A DNA stretch of 64,000 bases from positions 496,001 to 560,000 of the forward strand of contig OZ345373.1 in the NCBI GenBank assembly GCA_977006965.1, written 5' to 3'. Shown one piece after another: positions 21,993-32,254 of the stretch (its first letter is position 1; each line of letters begins with the position of its first letter). This stretch comes from Phymatolithon calcareum (Eukaryota > Rhodophyta > Florideophyceae > Hapalidiales). Position numbers and translations under genes: made by a program. Below the pieces are notes generated by a model. The model saw nothing but the letters and a program-made list of their open reading frames with translations, did not search any database and had not been told where the DNA came from.

Positions 21993-23339
21993 ATGAACAG
22001 GAAAAATAAGATGCTCTTAATACAACAGCAAGACCCGCCCCTCGCGAACGAGGGAGATCCATTCGAGGGAAGGCTGTTATTTTTTAGAGACAGCCATCGG
22101 AAACCCATCGATCACACAACTGCAATGTCGGGGACAGATAGTGACCGGGAGATATTCCTGTTGTTCCCACAACGATCAGAACGGCGTCAGTTGTTTTTAG
22201 GTTTGCTTGTTTTGCACTTCCTTGTTGCAACTCACGCCTGGCCTACATTTCGATTCCAACCACCCGCGCTGCGCCTTGATTGTCTTGACCGCGTGGTATC
22301 GGAAGCTCTCAAAGGGCGGCCATGTTCAGCCCTCTCACGTGCAGAACGGGGAAAGGCCGCCATTGCATCTATGAAATGCTTTTGTGCATTCTTCGGATAC
22401 ACCTCGCCTTACTGTGATGCACCGCTAAACGACAAGCACGACGTCATGATAACGGCATACTCAACAGCGCTTTTAAAATGGCCTCGCCATTGCGAATGGC
22501 GGGTGCAACGTGCTGCCTTGGCGGAAGCCGAGGACGCTCTCCATCGTTTGGTGCGCGGCGGGAAGACCTCTCTCGACAACGTTCGAGAGGCGTCTGTCTC
22601 CGCCCGCCGGGCTCATGATGCCACAAGGTGCGCCTACGCCGCGCACATGCGTCTTCTCGACGCCGACGCAGAGTACCAGCAGAAAGTGCGACGAGTGGCC
22701 GCGGCCGCGAAACGTTTCGAGAAGGAGAAGGATGACATGTACGAAAATATCATCGAAGTTAACAAGATGAAAGCGGAAGCACTGCGCACTGTCGACTATG
22801 TGCTGCGCGATATTATGCATCGGAACAACGATGAAATCGACACAGTGCGATCCAAGGACGCAGCGGCCCTATTTGCACTTGGTGCTCATATGCTTGTCGC
22901 GCTTTTTGTGGGAGACTTTGGCGTTGGCGCGCACTTCTCTTGGCGACAACGGAGTTTGCAACTTGCACTGGTGGTTGCCGATTTTGCACTTATTTTGGAG
23001 GGTGCCGATGAGGCTTGTTGGAGTTTGCGCCAGGCCGCACTTGTAGGGCTTGTGCTTAACATCGTGCACAATCTTCTTAAGAGGACGAGGAAGAGGAGAC
23101 GGAGGCGGTGCAGAGGAGACAGAGGTACGGAGGTGGGGCGGTACGTGACGAGACGAGCCCGATACAAGAGAGATAATGAAAGAAGGGACATTGAAATGGA
23201 GAAAGCTACGCGACATGCCCTGTTTCTCGTTCGCAGCCTTCGCGGGTCAGGCCTTGACGCCCCTTTACTAGCTGCTGGCGATGAGTTTTCTTGGAGCTCG
23301 AAAAAGTGCCCGGATCCTCGTGATTGGGATGTTGAGTGA
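21993..23339 (+). CDS. Membrane protein with KAR5/GEX1-type architecture
   Basis: An intronless frame of 448 codons. The second ATG (22125, residue 45) is the likelier start, because it puts a hydrophobic stretch (residues 67-80, LFLGLLVLHFLVAT) near the N-terminus as a signal sequence. A short cysteine-rich segment follows with Cys at 97, 111, 129, 131, 141 and 167, in the pattern C...L..C..L...R...A...C....G...C. Residues about 170-290 are charged and helical (coiled coil), then come two or three hydrophobic segments (about 295-370) and a very basic KRTRKRRRRR tail. Signal, Cys-rich domain, coiled coil and C-terminal membrane segments are the order in the KAR5/GEX1/Brambleberry karyogamy family. 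Sequence identity by eye is low, so the assignment is tentative; an unrelated membrane coiled-coil protein is the alternative. Confidence 0.5.
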   Translation: MNRKNKMLLIQQQDPPLANEGDPFEGRLLFFRDSHRKPIDHTTAMSGTDSDREIFLLFPQRSERRQLFLGLLVLHFLVATHAWPTFRFQPPALRLDCLDRVVSEALKGRPCSALSRAERGKAAIASMKCFCAFFGYTSPYCDAPLNDKHDVMITAYSTALLKWPRHCEWRVQRAALAEAEDALHRLVRGGKTSLDNVREASVSARRAHDATRCAYAAHMRLLDADAEYQQKVRRVAAAAKRFEKEKDDMYENIIEVNKMKAEALRTVDYVLRDIMHRNNDEIDTVRSKDAAALFALGAHMLVALFVGDFGVGAHFSWRQRSLQLALVVADFALILEGADEACWSLRQAALVGLVLNIVHNLLKRTRKRRRRRCRGDRGTEVGRYVTRRARYKRDNERRDIEMEKATRHALFLVRSLRGSGLDAPLLAAGDEFSWSSKKCPDPRDWDVE

Positions 23340-23721
23340 CAACTGATACGCTCTGTGGGTGAGATGGACGTCGAGATTTCAATACCGAAGCCATTGCGAT
23401 TTATGCGGACAACACTTGCAGTGCTTTCACGCTGGAAGGAGAGTTTTAGTAGAAGAGATTCGATCCATGATCTCCAGAGATAGAGTTGAGACTGATTTAT
23501 TGACGCATATGTGCTATCGCCAGCTCTGGGGTAAGTGGATACGTGAATTTTTTAGCTCAGGTCGACTTCTTCCATCCCGTCATAAACATCAGGGGAATCA
23601 ATGCCTTGTGCGGTATTTTTTACTTTTCCCCCAGCTTGACCTACACAGGTGAATTTTGAGCGGATCTGAGTTTCGTAAACGAATTACACACTGCCTTATT
23701 AAGATTGTACAATTCTTTTAC
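23340..23721. other. Intergenic, no gene seen
   Basis: 3' flank of the KAR5-like gene up to the Mutator-like element. Nothing recognised. Confidence 0.5.
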
Positions 23722-23799
23722 GAGGAAGTTCGCTACATGGACCGAAAAAGTAGGGAAAGCTCGCTAAATCGGCATCCCTTGCCAACATTACTACTTGTT

Positions 23800-24426
23800 A
23801 TGAAATACTGCTCTAAATTCAAACCCTCGACGCCGGTACACAAGCTGCTTGTGGAGCCGGAGGTCATCGAAAGTGGCACGCTGAGCTGTGTTGTTGGCAG
23901 CGAAGTAACAGCATTAGATGTAACAGTTCACAGCGACTACCGGGCTACATGCTTTCGCCGCCACTTTGAAGAGCACCAGCGGCCATGTACTCACGTTGTC
24001 GCTGCACTTTTGCATGCTTCTATACGCTTGGTACAGCATCGGGTCGAGTTCGACCCGCAATACAAGCACGGGTTCGGAGACATATGGCTGTTGAGAACAT
24101 GGGCCAAGCAACACGAGGGCAGTATCACGCGTGTTGTAGATACTGGTGACCAGCAAATACAGGATAGTTTGGTCCCTTTTGACCTTGTCGCTAAGTCGGC
24201 CGCAAGTGCGGAATCCCTACTTGCCGTCCAAATGAGGGCCCATCACGACTTCTCATGCGAAAACACCGGTCACTTCTCACAGATATGCGATTGGCTGAAC
24301 ATCCACAACCTTAACGATGCGAAGCGAAAACACATAGACACAGCGGCTCAGTCCATCATAATCGGCCTCACCGACTGCGATGATGGAGATGCTATTTGCG
24401 ACGAGGAGCTAAAGCAGAGAAAGTAG
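23800..24426 (+). pseudogene. MULE transposase C-terminal remnant with SWIM-like zinc finger
   Basis: An open frame of about 208 codons. The recognisable part is C-x10-C-x-H (CFRRHFEEHQRPCTH followed by VVAALLH), the SWIM finger that follows the DDE domain in Mutator-like transposases. The usual first CxC is reduced to one Cys. No catalytic domain precedes it because the left element end lies just upstream. The product is not expected to transpose anything by itself. Confidence 0.55.
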
Positions 24427-24451
24427 CGCACGAAAAAGAACTTAATTTTTT

Positions 24452-24600
24452 TGACAAGTTTATTTTAAAAGCCCCGCAGACATGCAAATATACCGGCAAG
24501 ACTTCCTCAGGTGAAAACGGCGGCTCTTCTTCTATGTCTGGTATTCTATCTAAAGCACCTAGCATGTCTAATGTCGCATAGAGTGCGCTTCGTATCATAA
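24452..24600 (-). mobile_element. LINE 3' end nested in the MULE
   Basis: The plus strand reads AGTTTATTTTAAAAGCCCCG, then the GACTTCCTCAGG and TATGTCTGGTATTCTATCT phrases. These match the complement of 14,371-14,470 and the 3' ends at 13,866 and 63,600. Confidence 0.55.
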
Positions 24601-24679
24601 CAGATGCGTTGTAGTTTTTGAAAGGGGTGCGATTTAGCGAACTGTACCGACTTTTTCGGTCCATGTAGCGAATTTCCGC

Positions 24680-26178
24680 ATTGACTTTCGTACTACAGCA
24701 CATCTGAGTCGGTGCAAAAGTGAACCCCAGAGCTCTTTTAAATTGGACCTTCACGGATAAATGAATTCCTGTGTAGATTTGGAGGGTTTTTGGAGGGGTG
24801 TACGAGCCCCAGAATTTTTTGCGGCGTAGGCCCATAATTGAGTATCAGTACGTGATCTACCAGTTTTACAATTTACCTGGACCAAGTGGTCCAGCGCTGA
24901 AAAAATGATTATGGGTTTTACTTTTGCCGGTTTCTGGTCTTTCGGTTTGGATCACGGTGCATCGACATACAATATTAAATGTCAGAAGTTGCACTCTCTT
25001 TGTTTTGGGGGACGAGTGCGGATGAACTTGTTCCTCCTTACAAGCTTTACTCCTGCTGCGAGATGACCAGCTACCTGAACGAGACGTGAAAGCCGCAGTC
25101 AAACTCGCTTGCGATAGGATAGAATGGAGAAACTTAGGCCCTCGAATCGCTGCTAGGCCCACTAGGGGAAAAGGCAAAATGAATGAATGAATGAAAAAAC
25201 TGGGATACCGAAACCGGTCCAGATTTGTCCAGGAAAGAATATGTGATCCAAGAGGGTTAATTTGTCGAAGTAGTGCTTAGAAAACCGATTTGATCAAGTA
25301 TACTCTGAGACAAGTGTTGCAACCAAACGACATGGCAAAACAGAACTGCCTCGCCTTCGCATGTCTGATACAGACTTTTGCGTAAGCAGCAATTGGCACC
25401 GCAGCTACTCCTGCTCTCAAAGAGGGTACCCAGGTTTCCGGCAAGGCGATTGCGTACCTGAACACTTCTTGCACTTTAAGCCTGTTCATAAAAAATAGAT
25501 ATGATGAGGTTAGCTAAGCACTATCTCGATTGTCGTGGCAATCGAGAGCTTGCTCGCCGATAGTAACTTGCAAAAGATGATTCTCAAGTCAGTCGGGAAA
25601 AGTCTTCAGAAGTTTTAATCCGAACCATTGATCGCGGGCGTTATAAGTAAAAACATTTTATTAACCATTTTCAATATAAACTTTTATTTCTCAGCCTTTA
25701 CTCTGCACTGAAAGGTCTATTATAGCACTGAATCGGCCCCGGAAAGTGGCGAGGGAACAATTAAATAGAGTGAAAGTTGGTTTCCTGCCTTCTCGATCTT
25801 AAAGTGATGAGTGCGAAGGAGCAATGACGTGCATAACGGCAATTCCTATGTGAAAGATGGACGAACGGAACAGCAACGGCAGGAAGAAAGGCGTGCAATA
25901 CAGATGAATAGTCATGCGCGAACTGCGGCACGTTTTTGGTTTGAGTTAAGCCATGTGAAAATAACTTCTACTCGCGCATGCATCCTACAAAACAAGAAAA
26001 CAATTGAACAAACTTCACGAAGTCGCCCGCTGGCCGCGCCTTCACTATTCAAGACCAAAAATTGGCCGGATGCACAGCAGCTACCCAGATAAAGTCTACA
26101 TCATTCGAAGCATCGCACCACATCTAATCTTCCAGCTTTCAGCATGCCCAAATTCGCATCTTCGCTGCACTCAAAGAT
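24680..26178. other. Intergenic with LINE tail and a dispersed repeat
   Basis: Apart from the LINE C-terminus (25,085-25,198) and a dispersed repeat at about 25,200-25,262 (phrase CCAGATTTGTCCAG, then AAGAGGGTTAA), I see no gene. The last part is the 3' flank of the minus-strand GTPase gene. Confidence 0.45.
25085..25262 (+). mobile_element. LINE C-terminus with AATG-repeat tail
   Basis: A short coding trace (DVKAAVKLA, then IEWRN and GKMNE stop) runs straight into an AATG microsatellite at about 25,178-25,194. The same coding end and tail occur at 47,095-47,220 (plus) and 31,471-31,625 (minus). Repeat-tailed 3' ends of this type are characteristic of LINE clades that prime on short tandem repeats. 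After the tail comes the dispersed repeat also found at 41,450 and 48,490. Confidence 0.6.
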
Positions 26179-27306
26179 TTACAGCATCGTTGGCGATTCC
26201 AAAGCGACCAAACCAAGATCGCCAGCTCGAAACTCCGTCAATAGGCGCATTGCAGTCCGTTCCATATTCCCTTGATGATTTCGCTCTGCTGCAAGATACA
26301 AAAACTCCTCTCCCGAAACTTCCATAGGGTCGACTTTAAACCTCTTCTTCAATGTCGTCACATCGAAATACCCGCTCAACTCTGCTGCAACTCGTTTGAG
26401 TTCCTCTATTAACAACCCCGCGGCAATCTGCCGGTCATATGCAGCATGTCCTATGTCATCACAGATTGCGAGTCGCAGCGCGGTGTCTTGATCGACAAGT
26501 TTGGCGGGGATGATACCCGGCATATCAAGCAAATCAATCTCATTGGAAATGCGCACCCATTGAAAGTTTCGAGTGACGCCGGGTTTGTTCGCCGATTTCG
26601 CCGCTTTCCGCCCTACAAGCCGATTGATAAGTGCCGACTTTCCCACATTTGGATAGCCTATAACGAGGCAACGTACGGGTCGCGGTAGCAATCCGCGATT
26701 TCGGCGCCGCTCGTTCAGTGCTGCGCCGGTTTCGACGGCCAGTTTCTTCAGTTCCTTCACCCCACGTCCGCGCTTCGCATCAACAAACCGCGGATTCAAT
26801 CCTTGGTCGCGCAAATACGTGCGCCATTCTGCGCGCGCGGCATCGGGGACGAGATCAGCCCGTCCAAGCGCGAGCACGTGCGTTCGGCTCCCAATCCATT
26901 TTGGTACTAATGGGTGAGCTGTGGCTATTGGAATTCGACAGTCACGAACCTCGATTACAACGTCCACGACCTTGAGCGACTCTTGCAGTGCACGCTCCGC
27001 TTTCGCGATGTGACCAGGATACCACTGGATAGTTGGTCGCGATATGCCCACGTTAGATAGTTCGCCTTTTGACACCTTTCTCTGACCACTTCCTCCCCGG
27101 CGTGGCCGCTTTTGCACTGGAGACACGGGCTTTTCCCCTGAAGCGGATGTGAGGGTGTTGATCGATTGTGAAGAAACCACACGGGGTTGGGAGAAGTGAC
27201 AGGGGCAGACATGGCGTAGGTGGAAGGCAACGGAACTACGGGAACCGCGCGATGGCAGGAGTGGTGTCTGGCGCAGGAATGCGGAAAGAATATGCGAGTT
27301 GTTCAT
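26179..27306 (-). CDS. Circularly permuted RbgA/YlqF-type GTPase, organelle-targeted
   Basis: I take the first ATG (27306), giving 375 residues with a TAA stop. Residues 1 to about 80 are Ser/Arg-rich and lack acidic residues until the 50s, as expected of a plastid or mitochondrial transit peptide. The family signature WYPGHI is at 95-100. The GTPase motifs come in permuted order: a G4 slot GRAD (148-151), G5 DAK (176-178), G1 GYPNVGKS (217-224), G2 KPGVTR (241-246) and G3 DMPG (261-264). The RbgA C-terminal helical domain follows to residue 375. RbgA proteins assist late assembly of the large ribosomal subunit, here of an organelle ribosome. G4 differs from the canonical NKxD. Intronless. 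Confidence 0.88.
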   Translation of the reverse strand: MNNSHILSAFLRQTPLLPSRGSRSSVAFHLRHVCPCHFSQPRVVSSQSINTLTSASGEKPVSPVQKRPRRGGSGQRKVSKGELSNVGISRPTIQWYPGHIAKAERALQESLKVVDVVIEVRDCRIPIATAHPLVPKWIGSRTHVLALGRADLVPDAARAEWRTYLRDQGLNPRFVDAKRGRGVKELKKLAVETGAALNERRRNRGLLPRPVRCLVIGYPNVGKSALINRLVGRKAAKSANKPGVTRNFQWVRISNEIDLLDMPGIIPAKLVDQDTALRLAICDDIGHAAYDRQIAAGLLIEELKRVAAELSGYFDVTTLKKRFKVDPMEVSGEEFLYLAAERNHQGNMERTAMRLLTEFRAGDLGLVALESPTML

Positions 27307-27732
27307 TGCGCTCGACAAGGGACACGCGATGGTCCGACCTTCTCGTGGAAGAGGACCGGAGAAGACTGGTGCTGACCTGTCTTGCCATGGACTTGGGCGT
27401 GCACATCTCAGGCCACATAACGAGATACAGGACTGGGAAAGCAATTGCAATAAACGAAAACAAATTCATCTCAAAAAAAGTAATTGTAGTGAGTTCACAG
27501 TCAGTCTTTATGTGTAGTACGTCTTACAGTGGCATCAACAGCGGTACAACCCGGGAGATTGGGACACTGAATTCGGAATCCGTACTGTAGCGCTCATTGC
27601 CTTGACGTCTTCCTTGGAACGAAAAAGATCAACCGGGAAGGGGATCACCGCCGGGCTGGGGAATATGACGCTTGCCTATCGTCATGAAATGGACTTCTCC
27701 TGTTAGCTTGCTGTATCGGGGAAGCGCGCCTC
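27307..27732. other. Intergenic
   Basis: 5' flank of the GTPase gene and 3' flank of the first F-box gene, both on the minus strand. Nothing else seen. Confidence 0.5.
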
Positions 27733-29379
27733 TCAATCAGACTGGCAGCCGGTCTCGACATCGTCAGACGGGCTGTCGTAGCCGAATCGCTCAAGAAGTA
27801 CGTGCTTGGTATGTATTGTCGGTCGTTTTCCAAAATTGGAGATGAGCACTGTGCCGAAATCACTCAAGTTCAAACTCTTGCTTTGCACGGAGACACGGAA
27901 CGGACGCAAAGTGCTCTCATCAAGAAGCAAAAAATACAGCGCGGGGCGACGGCGAAATGCATCAGTGGCTGAAATGCGGTAAATGAGACCGGGCATGGTT
28001 GCAATGATGTTGTCGCGAAGGCATCGCTCTCCGAAGTGTTCAACATAATTGCTCTCCTCCAGGTATCGGAACACGTGCGGACAATGCAATTCCATTGCCG
28101 CAAAGTAACCACCCAGCGTAAGTCCCGTGCAGTCTAGTACATCCAATATTTGCACCCGCGCCCCAATACCCTTGCAAAGCGCGGCAAGGCCGGCGTCAGT
28201 CACAAGCGGAAGCCGGCGCATTGTCAGCGACATGAGCGCCCCGCAGTGCGCTCCAACTCGCGCCATGGCTTCATCCGTTAACGCTGTGCAATTCGACACA
28301 ATGAGGGTGCGCAGGGCGCCGCCGAGTTTTGCTGTGAGACGAGCAATGATGCTGTCGGTCATGACCGGTATGCTGCCAACATCTAGGAAGCGCAATGCCG
28401 TGCAATGGTCACCGATGGCCGTGAAGGCCCGTTCAGAGAGACCGGAACAGCCGTGCAGGGCGAGAAAATGCAACGATGAGCCTGCACGAGCGGCAAGCTC
28501 GGTGACAACGGCGTCAGAAAGCGCGAGGCCGGAAAGGTCGAGCGAGCGAAGGTTCGGGCAGAGGCGGGGGAGAAGTTCAAGGGCAGGGCGGGTTAGTTTG
28601 TGGCACTTACGGATGCCGAGGCGGTGGATGTGTGGACCGTTGGCGCGGCAGATAGATACCAGGCCGCGGTCATCAATTTTTCCAGAGACCCAGAGCTCGA
28701 GGTCGTGCATAGAGCGCTTCCAGACGCTATATAGTGCGCGACAGGTCATTGAAATAGGGAGGGATGCTCGCATGCCCTCTTCCGTAATAATCTTTCGGAA
28801 ACCTTCCTTCGCGGGAGCCATGACGTGCGTCAAAATATTGACCAGCACATCATCGGAAAGGTCGAGTAGATGTACCATTTTGCGACGTGGTGCGCGACGG
28901 CAAGCAATACGGGCGTACTTGGCGGTCGGCGGATGTTGCTCTGGGAAACTCAGTGCAAAGTTGCGCTTCCGCGTGGAAATGGTCATACGAAAAGCGGAGG
29001 CAAGCCGACGTTGCCTGCGAGATGTGACCACTCTGTTGCGTCTTCCGAATGCGGTGGAGGAAGAACCCAAAGTTGCACCGCCAAAAGAAATTGTGAGTTC
29101 GTTCTGTGAGGTTTGAGCAGAAGACAGGGGCTCTGGTTGCGTGCTTGGGGCTGTCGAAGGCGTCGTTGCGGGGCGGGGTACAATTGTACAATTAGTACAA
29201 TTGTTAAGGAGCGATGAGGTGGGAAAAGGGCGGGGCTGCTGGTTTCTTAAGAAGCTGGTAGGAGGGTGTTGAGGAATAGGGTCGAGTTGCGACGAGATGT
29301 GGTCAGGAAATTCAGGTTTTGTTGCGTCGCGAATTGGGAGGACCAGTGTCAGAGGCGGAGGGCGGAAGCAAGGCGCCAT
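27733..29379 (-). CDS. F-box/LRR protein (AMN1-like repeats), paralogue A
   Basis: ATG at 29379, TGA at 27733, 548 residues; Met132 is an alternative start that would match paralogue B better. Residues 1-130 are Pro/Ser/Thr-rich. The F-box lies at about 170-215 (LLDLSDDVLVNILTHVM...CRALYSVW). About eight cysteine-containing leucine-rich repeats follow, each of the type L..LDLSG...LSD..V. These proteins normally dock on Skp1 in SCF ubiquitin ligases, with the LRRs choosing the substrate. The last 85 residues (RPALYFLLLDE...FRVSV...NLSDFGTVL...FGKRP...LLERFGYDS) are not LRRs and are shared with paralogue B. Intronless. Confidence 0.88.
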   Translation of the reverse strand: MAPCFRPPPLTLVLPIRDATKPEFPDHISSQLDPIPQHPPTSFLRNQQPRPFPTSSLLNNCTNCTIVPRPATTPSTAPSTQPEPLSSAQTSQNELTISFGGATLGSSSTAFGRRNRVVTSRRQRRLASAFRMTISTRKRNFALSFPEQHPPTAKYARIACRRAPRRKMVHLLDLSDDVLVNILTHVMAPAKEGFRKIITEEGMRASLPISMTCRALYSVWKRSMHDLELWVSGKIDDRGLVSICRANGPHIHRLGIRKCHKLTRPALELLPRLCPNLRSLDLSGLALSDAVVTELAARAGSSLHFLALHGCSGLSERAFTAIGDHCTALRFLDVGSIPVMTDSIIARLTAKLGGALRTLIVSNCTALTDEAMARVGAHCGALMSLTMRRLPLVTDAGLAALCKGIGARVQILDVLDCTGLTLGGYFAAMELHCPHVFRYLEESNYVEHFGERCLRDNIIATMPGLIYRISATDAFRRRPALYFLLLDESTLRPFRVSVQSKSLNLSDFGTVLISNFGKRPTIHTKHVLLERFGYDSPSDDVETGCQSD

Positions 29380-32254
29380 GGTTGTGATTACAGCATGTAA
29401 GTTTCGTTATCGAAGTGGAGGTCAAGCTGTGGGCAGCGCTGCTTCGTTGCTAATTCATGGTGGGGACTTTGGTCGGGGCGGGGCTTGCGATAATTAACGA
29501 GATTGGCGGGCGAATCGGCAGGCTATTTCGGGGCGTAACTGTGGGGCGCGTGGGGACATGCCGCGATGCGTCCGTGCGGGCCTGCACGCGCTCACAGGGC
29601 AGATGTCGTTGGGAGCACCGAAGGGGCCTGGGGGCTGGTATGAGGTTAAAAATGTCGATTTGGGGGCTTGATTCTGGGACATACCGCGGCATGGAAGTGT
29701 GCGGGAATGTTAGAATTTGCAAATTTTTTCGAACACGCAAAATGATGACATCATTTCGTCAGCCCAACGGGATTCCGATGCATCATCAGCCCTATCACTA
29801 GCTCCCTCTCCCCTGCCACCGCACCCAGCTCAGCCCATTCTGAGCACTGTTCGATGTACAGAGCAATCGCCGCACTCGTTGCTTCTCAGTGAGATGATTT
29901 GGCTTGTTTATTTTTGTACCACCTGCACTTTGCAGCCGCGTCATACGCTTTCGTCCTTCCTCGCTCTGCTGCAGATCAAATTATTTGCCTCTTCATACAC
30001 CCACCCGCCGTGAGGAAAGGGTTGCTTCGATGAGCCTCGGCAAATCCATGGGCCTCCGATTCGACTACGGAACTGCTTCGTCCTCCCTCTGACGGAACGG
30101 CCGCGACATTGCTCAAACCGAGGGCATCGTGAAAACTGATATACTTGTCAGTTTCGAAGGACGCCAGTTTGGGATCGACGGCCGTCGCGTTTACACTGGA
30201 GCACTGGTCGCCACAAACCGCGGATGCTGTCACGGCTCCGGGAAATGTTCCGACCATTCCTAGTGTTGTAATTCAGATTCTTTCTTTCTGAATCGGTATC
30301 AATCCAAAGGAGCCGGGATGTTGGGGTCCGAATTAGTCCTGTATCAGTGTCCGGAAGTTCCACCACAAAGTTTTGGATCTCGGCAGTATGCATATAATTA
30401 TTCGATACGTTCTGCCCCGCTCGCGAATAGCCTGGATTTTCAGATCGAAACATTGTGCGACGGTTGCCTCTTGGCTTTCTAAAATTACAGTCCGTATTCT
30501 TCTTCAAAATTATTCGACGCAATCCCTATCTTCAGAATGGATGTAAGGTCCATAAACTTTACTACTGCTGGCAGTGCCTATGTGCGTCATTGTGCGAGCA
30601 CCGTTAACTTCATCTCGTACAAACATCTTCGTGGCACGTAATCAGTAGTCCAAGACACGGACAAAAGTTTAACCATAGCTTCACACGAAGTAAATTCAGA
30701 GGCAGTGCTAAGCGCCGAACCTGTGCGGCGCAAAGCTTGCAACAGACCTACTGCAAGGCAACCTGTTGCCGAGTGGAGAGAGCTGGACACTACAGTCGCC
30801 CTTGTGCGAGACTTAATAAAGTTTTGTAAATTCAATATGTTCGAAAATGCCAACAGGACAAAACAGGAAGTGGAGTCGAAACAGCCCCCTGAGAGATGTG
30901 CGGTGAAAGCATGGGAGGTTATAAGATTTACCATGTAAAGATAGCACTAAAATAATGGGACAGAGAATTGGGAGAGGAGCTGACCCAAGACTCAACATCA
31001 TGCTGAGGCTGAGGTCGGCTCCTGATGACCATGGAACTTGGAAAAGCCCAACATTGTGATTGGCTCCGAACAATTCACCTAATGGACCCCTAGAAAAAAC
31101 CGAAAGTGAACTCGTAAGTGTATGAACATGGAAGGCAGGGGATGATAGATCGCCGCCAAGAAAGCAAAGCAGGTCAAAGTAACAACAGAAAACATGGTCT
31201 TTTCCTTCCGACTTTTGCTCTATATGAGAGACAGAGCAAGTACTCGAACTTTTCAAGGCAAGCTATGCTCTTCTACTTCTGGATACCTGATAAAAGCGAC
31301 TGGACACCTGATGCTGAATTGTAGCTCTTATCAAGTCCAAGCAATTTGATGTTCGTGTAAGAAGAAGAATCGTAAGACAGAAGCTACTCGAAGGAAGGTG
31401 GTAACTGAGCAACCCTTGCCCGCTGATTCGTTGGACTGTGGGAAGTTGAAACTAAATCTAAGTTAAGGCAGTGTATTCATTCATTCATTTTGCGTATTCC
31501 CCTTGTGGGGCTAGCAACACTTTGAGGGCCTAAGCTTCTTCCATTCTAATCTATTTGCTGCGAGTTTGACTTCTGCTTGCACGTCGAGGTCCGGGACGTC
31601 GCCAAAGATTGACTCTGGGGTTGGTCGGACACAGTGAATAAGGCAGTGTAAATAATAAATTGTTTTATAACGTCAACAAAATGCACTGGTAGCTTTACAC
31701 ATCTCAATGGCCCTCCGATTCACTTGCGGACAACGATTACATTTTCACATGTCCAAAACAGCTCGCTATGTGCGGGCAATGTATCTCTCCAATTTAGTTC
31801 CATTGTTGATCATCCACCACATTCTTCGAAGAAATCGGGCGCTCAAAATAGTGGTTGCGACGCATCTGTAAAAAATGTTCAAGACGCTGGAGCCCGTTTT
31901 TGCTGTAACTACGGACACAAAATTAACGAATGAATCCCCATGCTTGTATCTTGTCGTTGCATTTATAAGCTCAGTCTGCCATGCTGGTTGAACAAACCGT
32001 CAGCTTATGATTCCTTTGTTTTTCTGAGAATTGAATGGGAAGCACAGAGAAAAAAGTTTCAAGTGAACTAATAGGTAGATGAAACCAGTCCTTGTAACCG
32101 ACAGGATGTCATGCTGAGTTCTGGTGCAAATAAGATAAATGTGATTAGCACCACCACTACAAAAACAAATCTAGTAGCGTGTAGCCAAGTGGAGTGCAAG
32201 AGGTATCGGCGCTAGTTTCATAGTTTGCCTCCAAACTTCCTTCAGTACGCAAAC
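29380..32254. other. Intergenic between F-box genes
   Basis: About 2.9 kb with no gene I can support. The part next to 29,380 should carry the promoter of paralogue A. A 93-codon minus frame with ATG (29976-30257) and a plus frame at 30705-30938 have no recognisable domain. A LINE tail lies at 31,471-31,625. Confidence 0.45.
31471..31625 (-). mobile_element. LINE C-terminus with AATG-repeat tail, decayed
   Basis: Read on the minus strand: a coding trace with LDVQAEVKLAANRLEWKK, then a stop-interrupted end and GAATGAATGAAT. It is related to the copies at 25,085 and 47,095. Confidence 0.6.

Larger units (their letters stand above)
23722..24679. mobile_element. Mutator-like (MULE) deletion derivative keeping the transposase C-terminus
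   Basis: Imperfect inverted ends (about 23722-23778 and 24624-24679) share GGA.TTCGCTACATGGACC. They are built like the ends of the MULE at 44,215 (GAAATTCGCTA at the tip, CGCTAAA about 35 bp inside). Flanking ATTCTTTTA and ATTGACTTT are at best a decayed target duplication. It encloses a SWIM-type coding remnant and a LINE 3' end. Confidence 0.6.

Noticed and set aside
28127-29116. 329-codon plus frame
   Set aside because: Antisense of F-box paralogue A, a GC-rich shadow.
29976-30257. 93-codon minus frame with ATG
   Set aside because: No domain, paralogue or flanking evidence.
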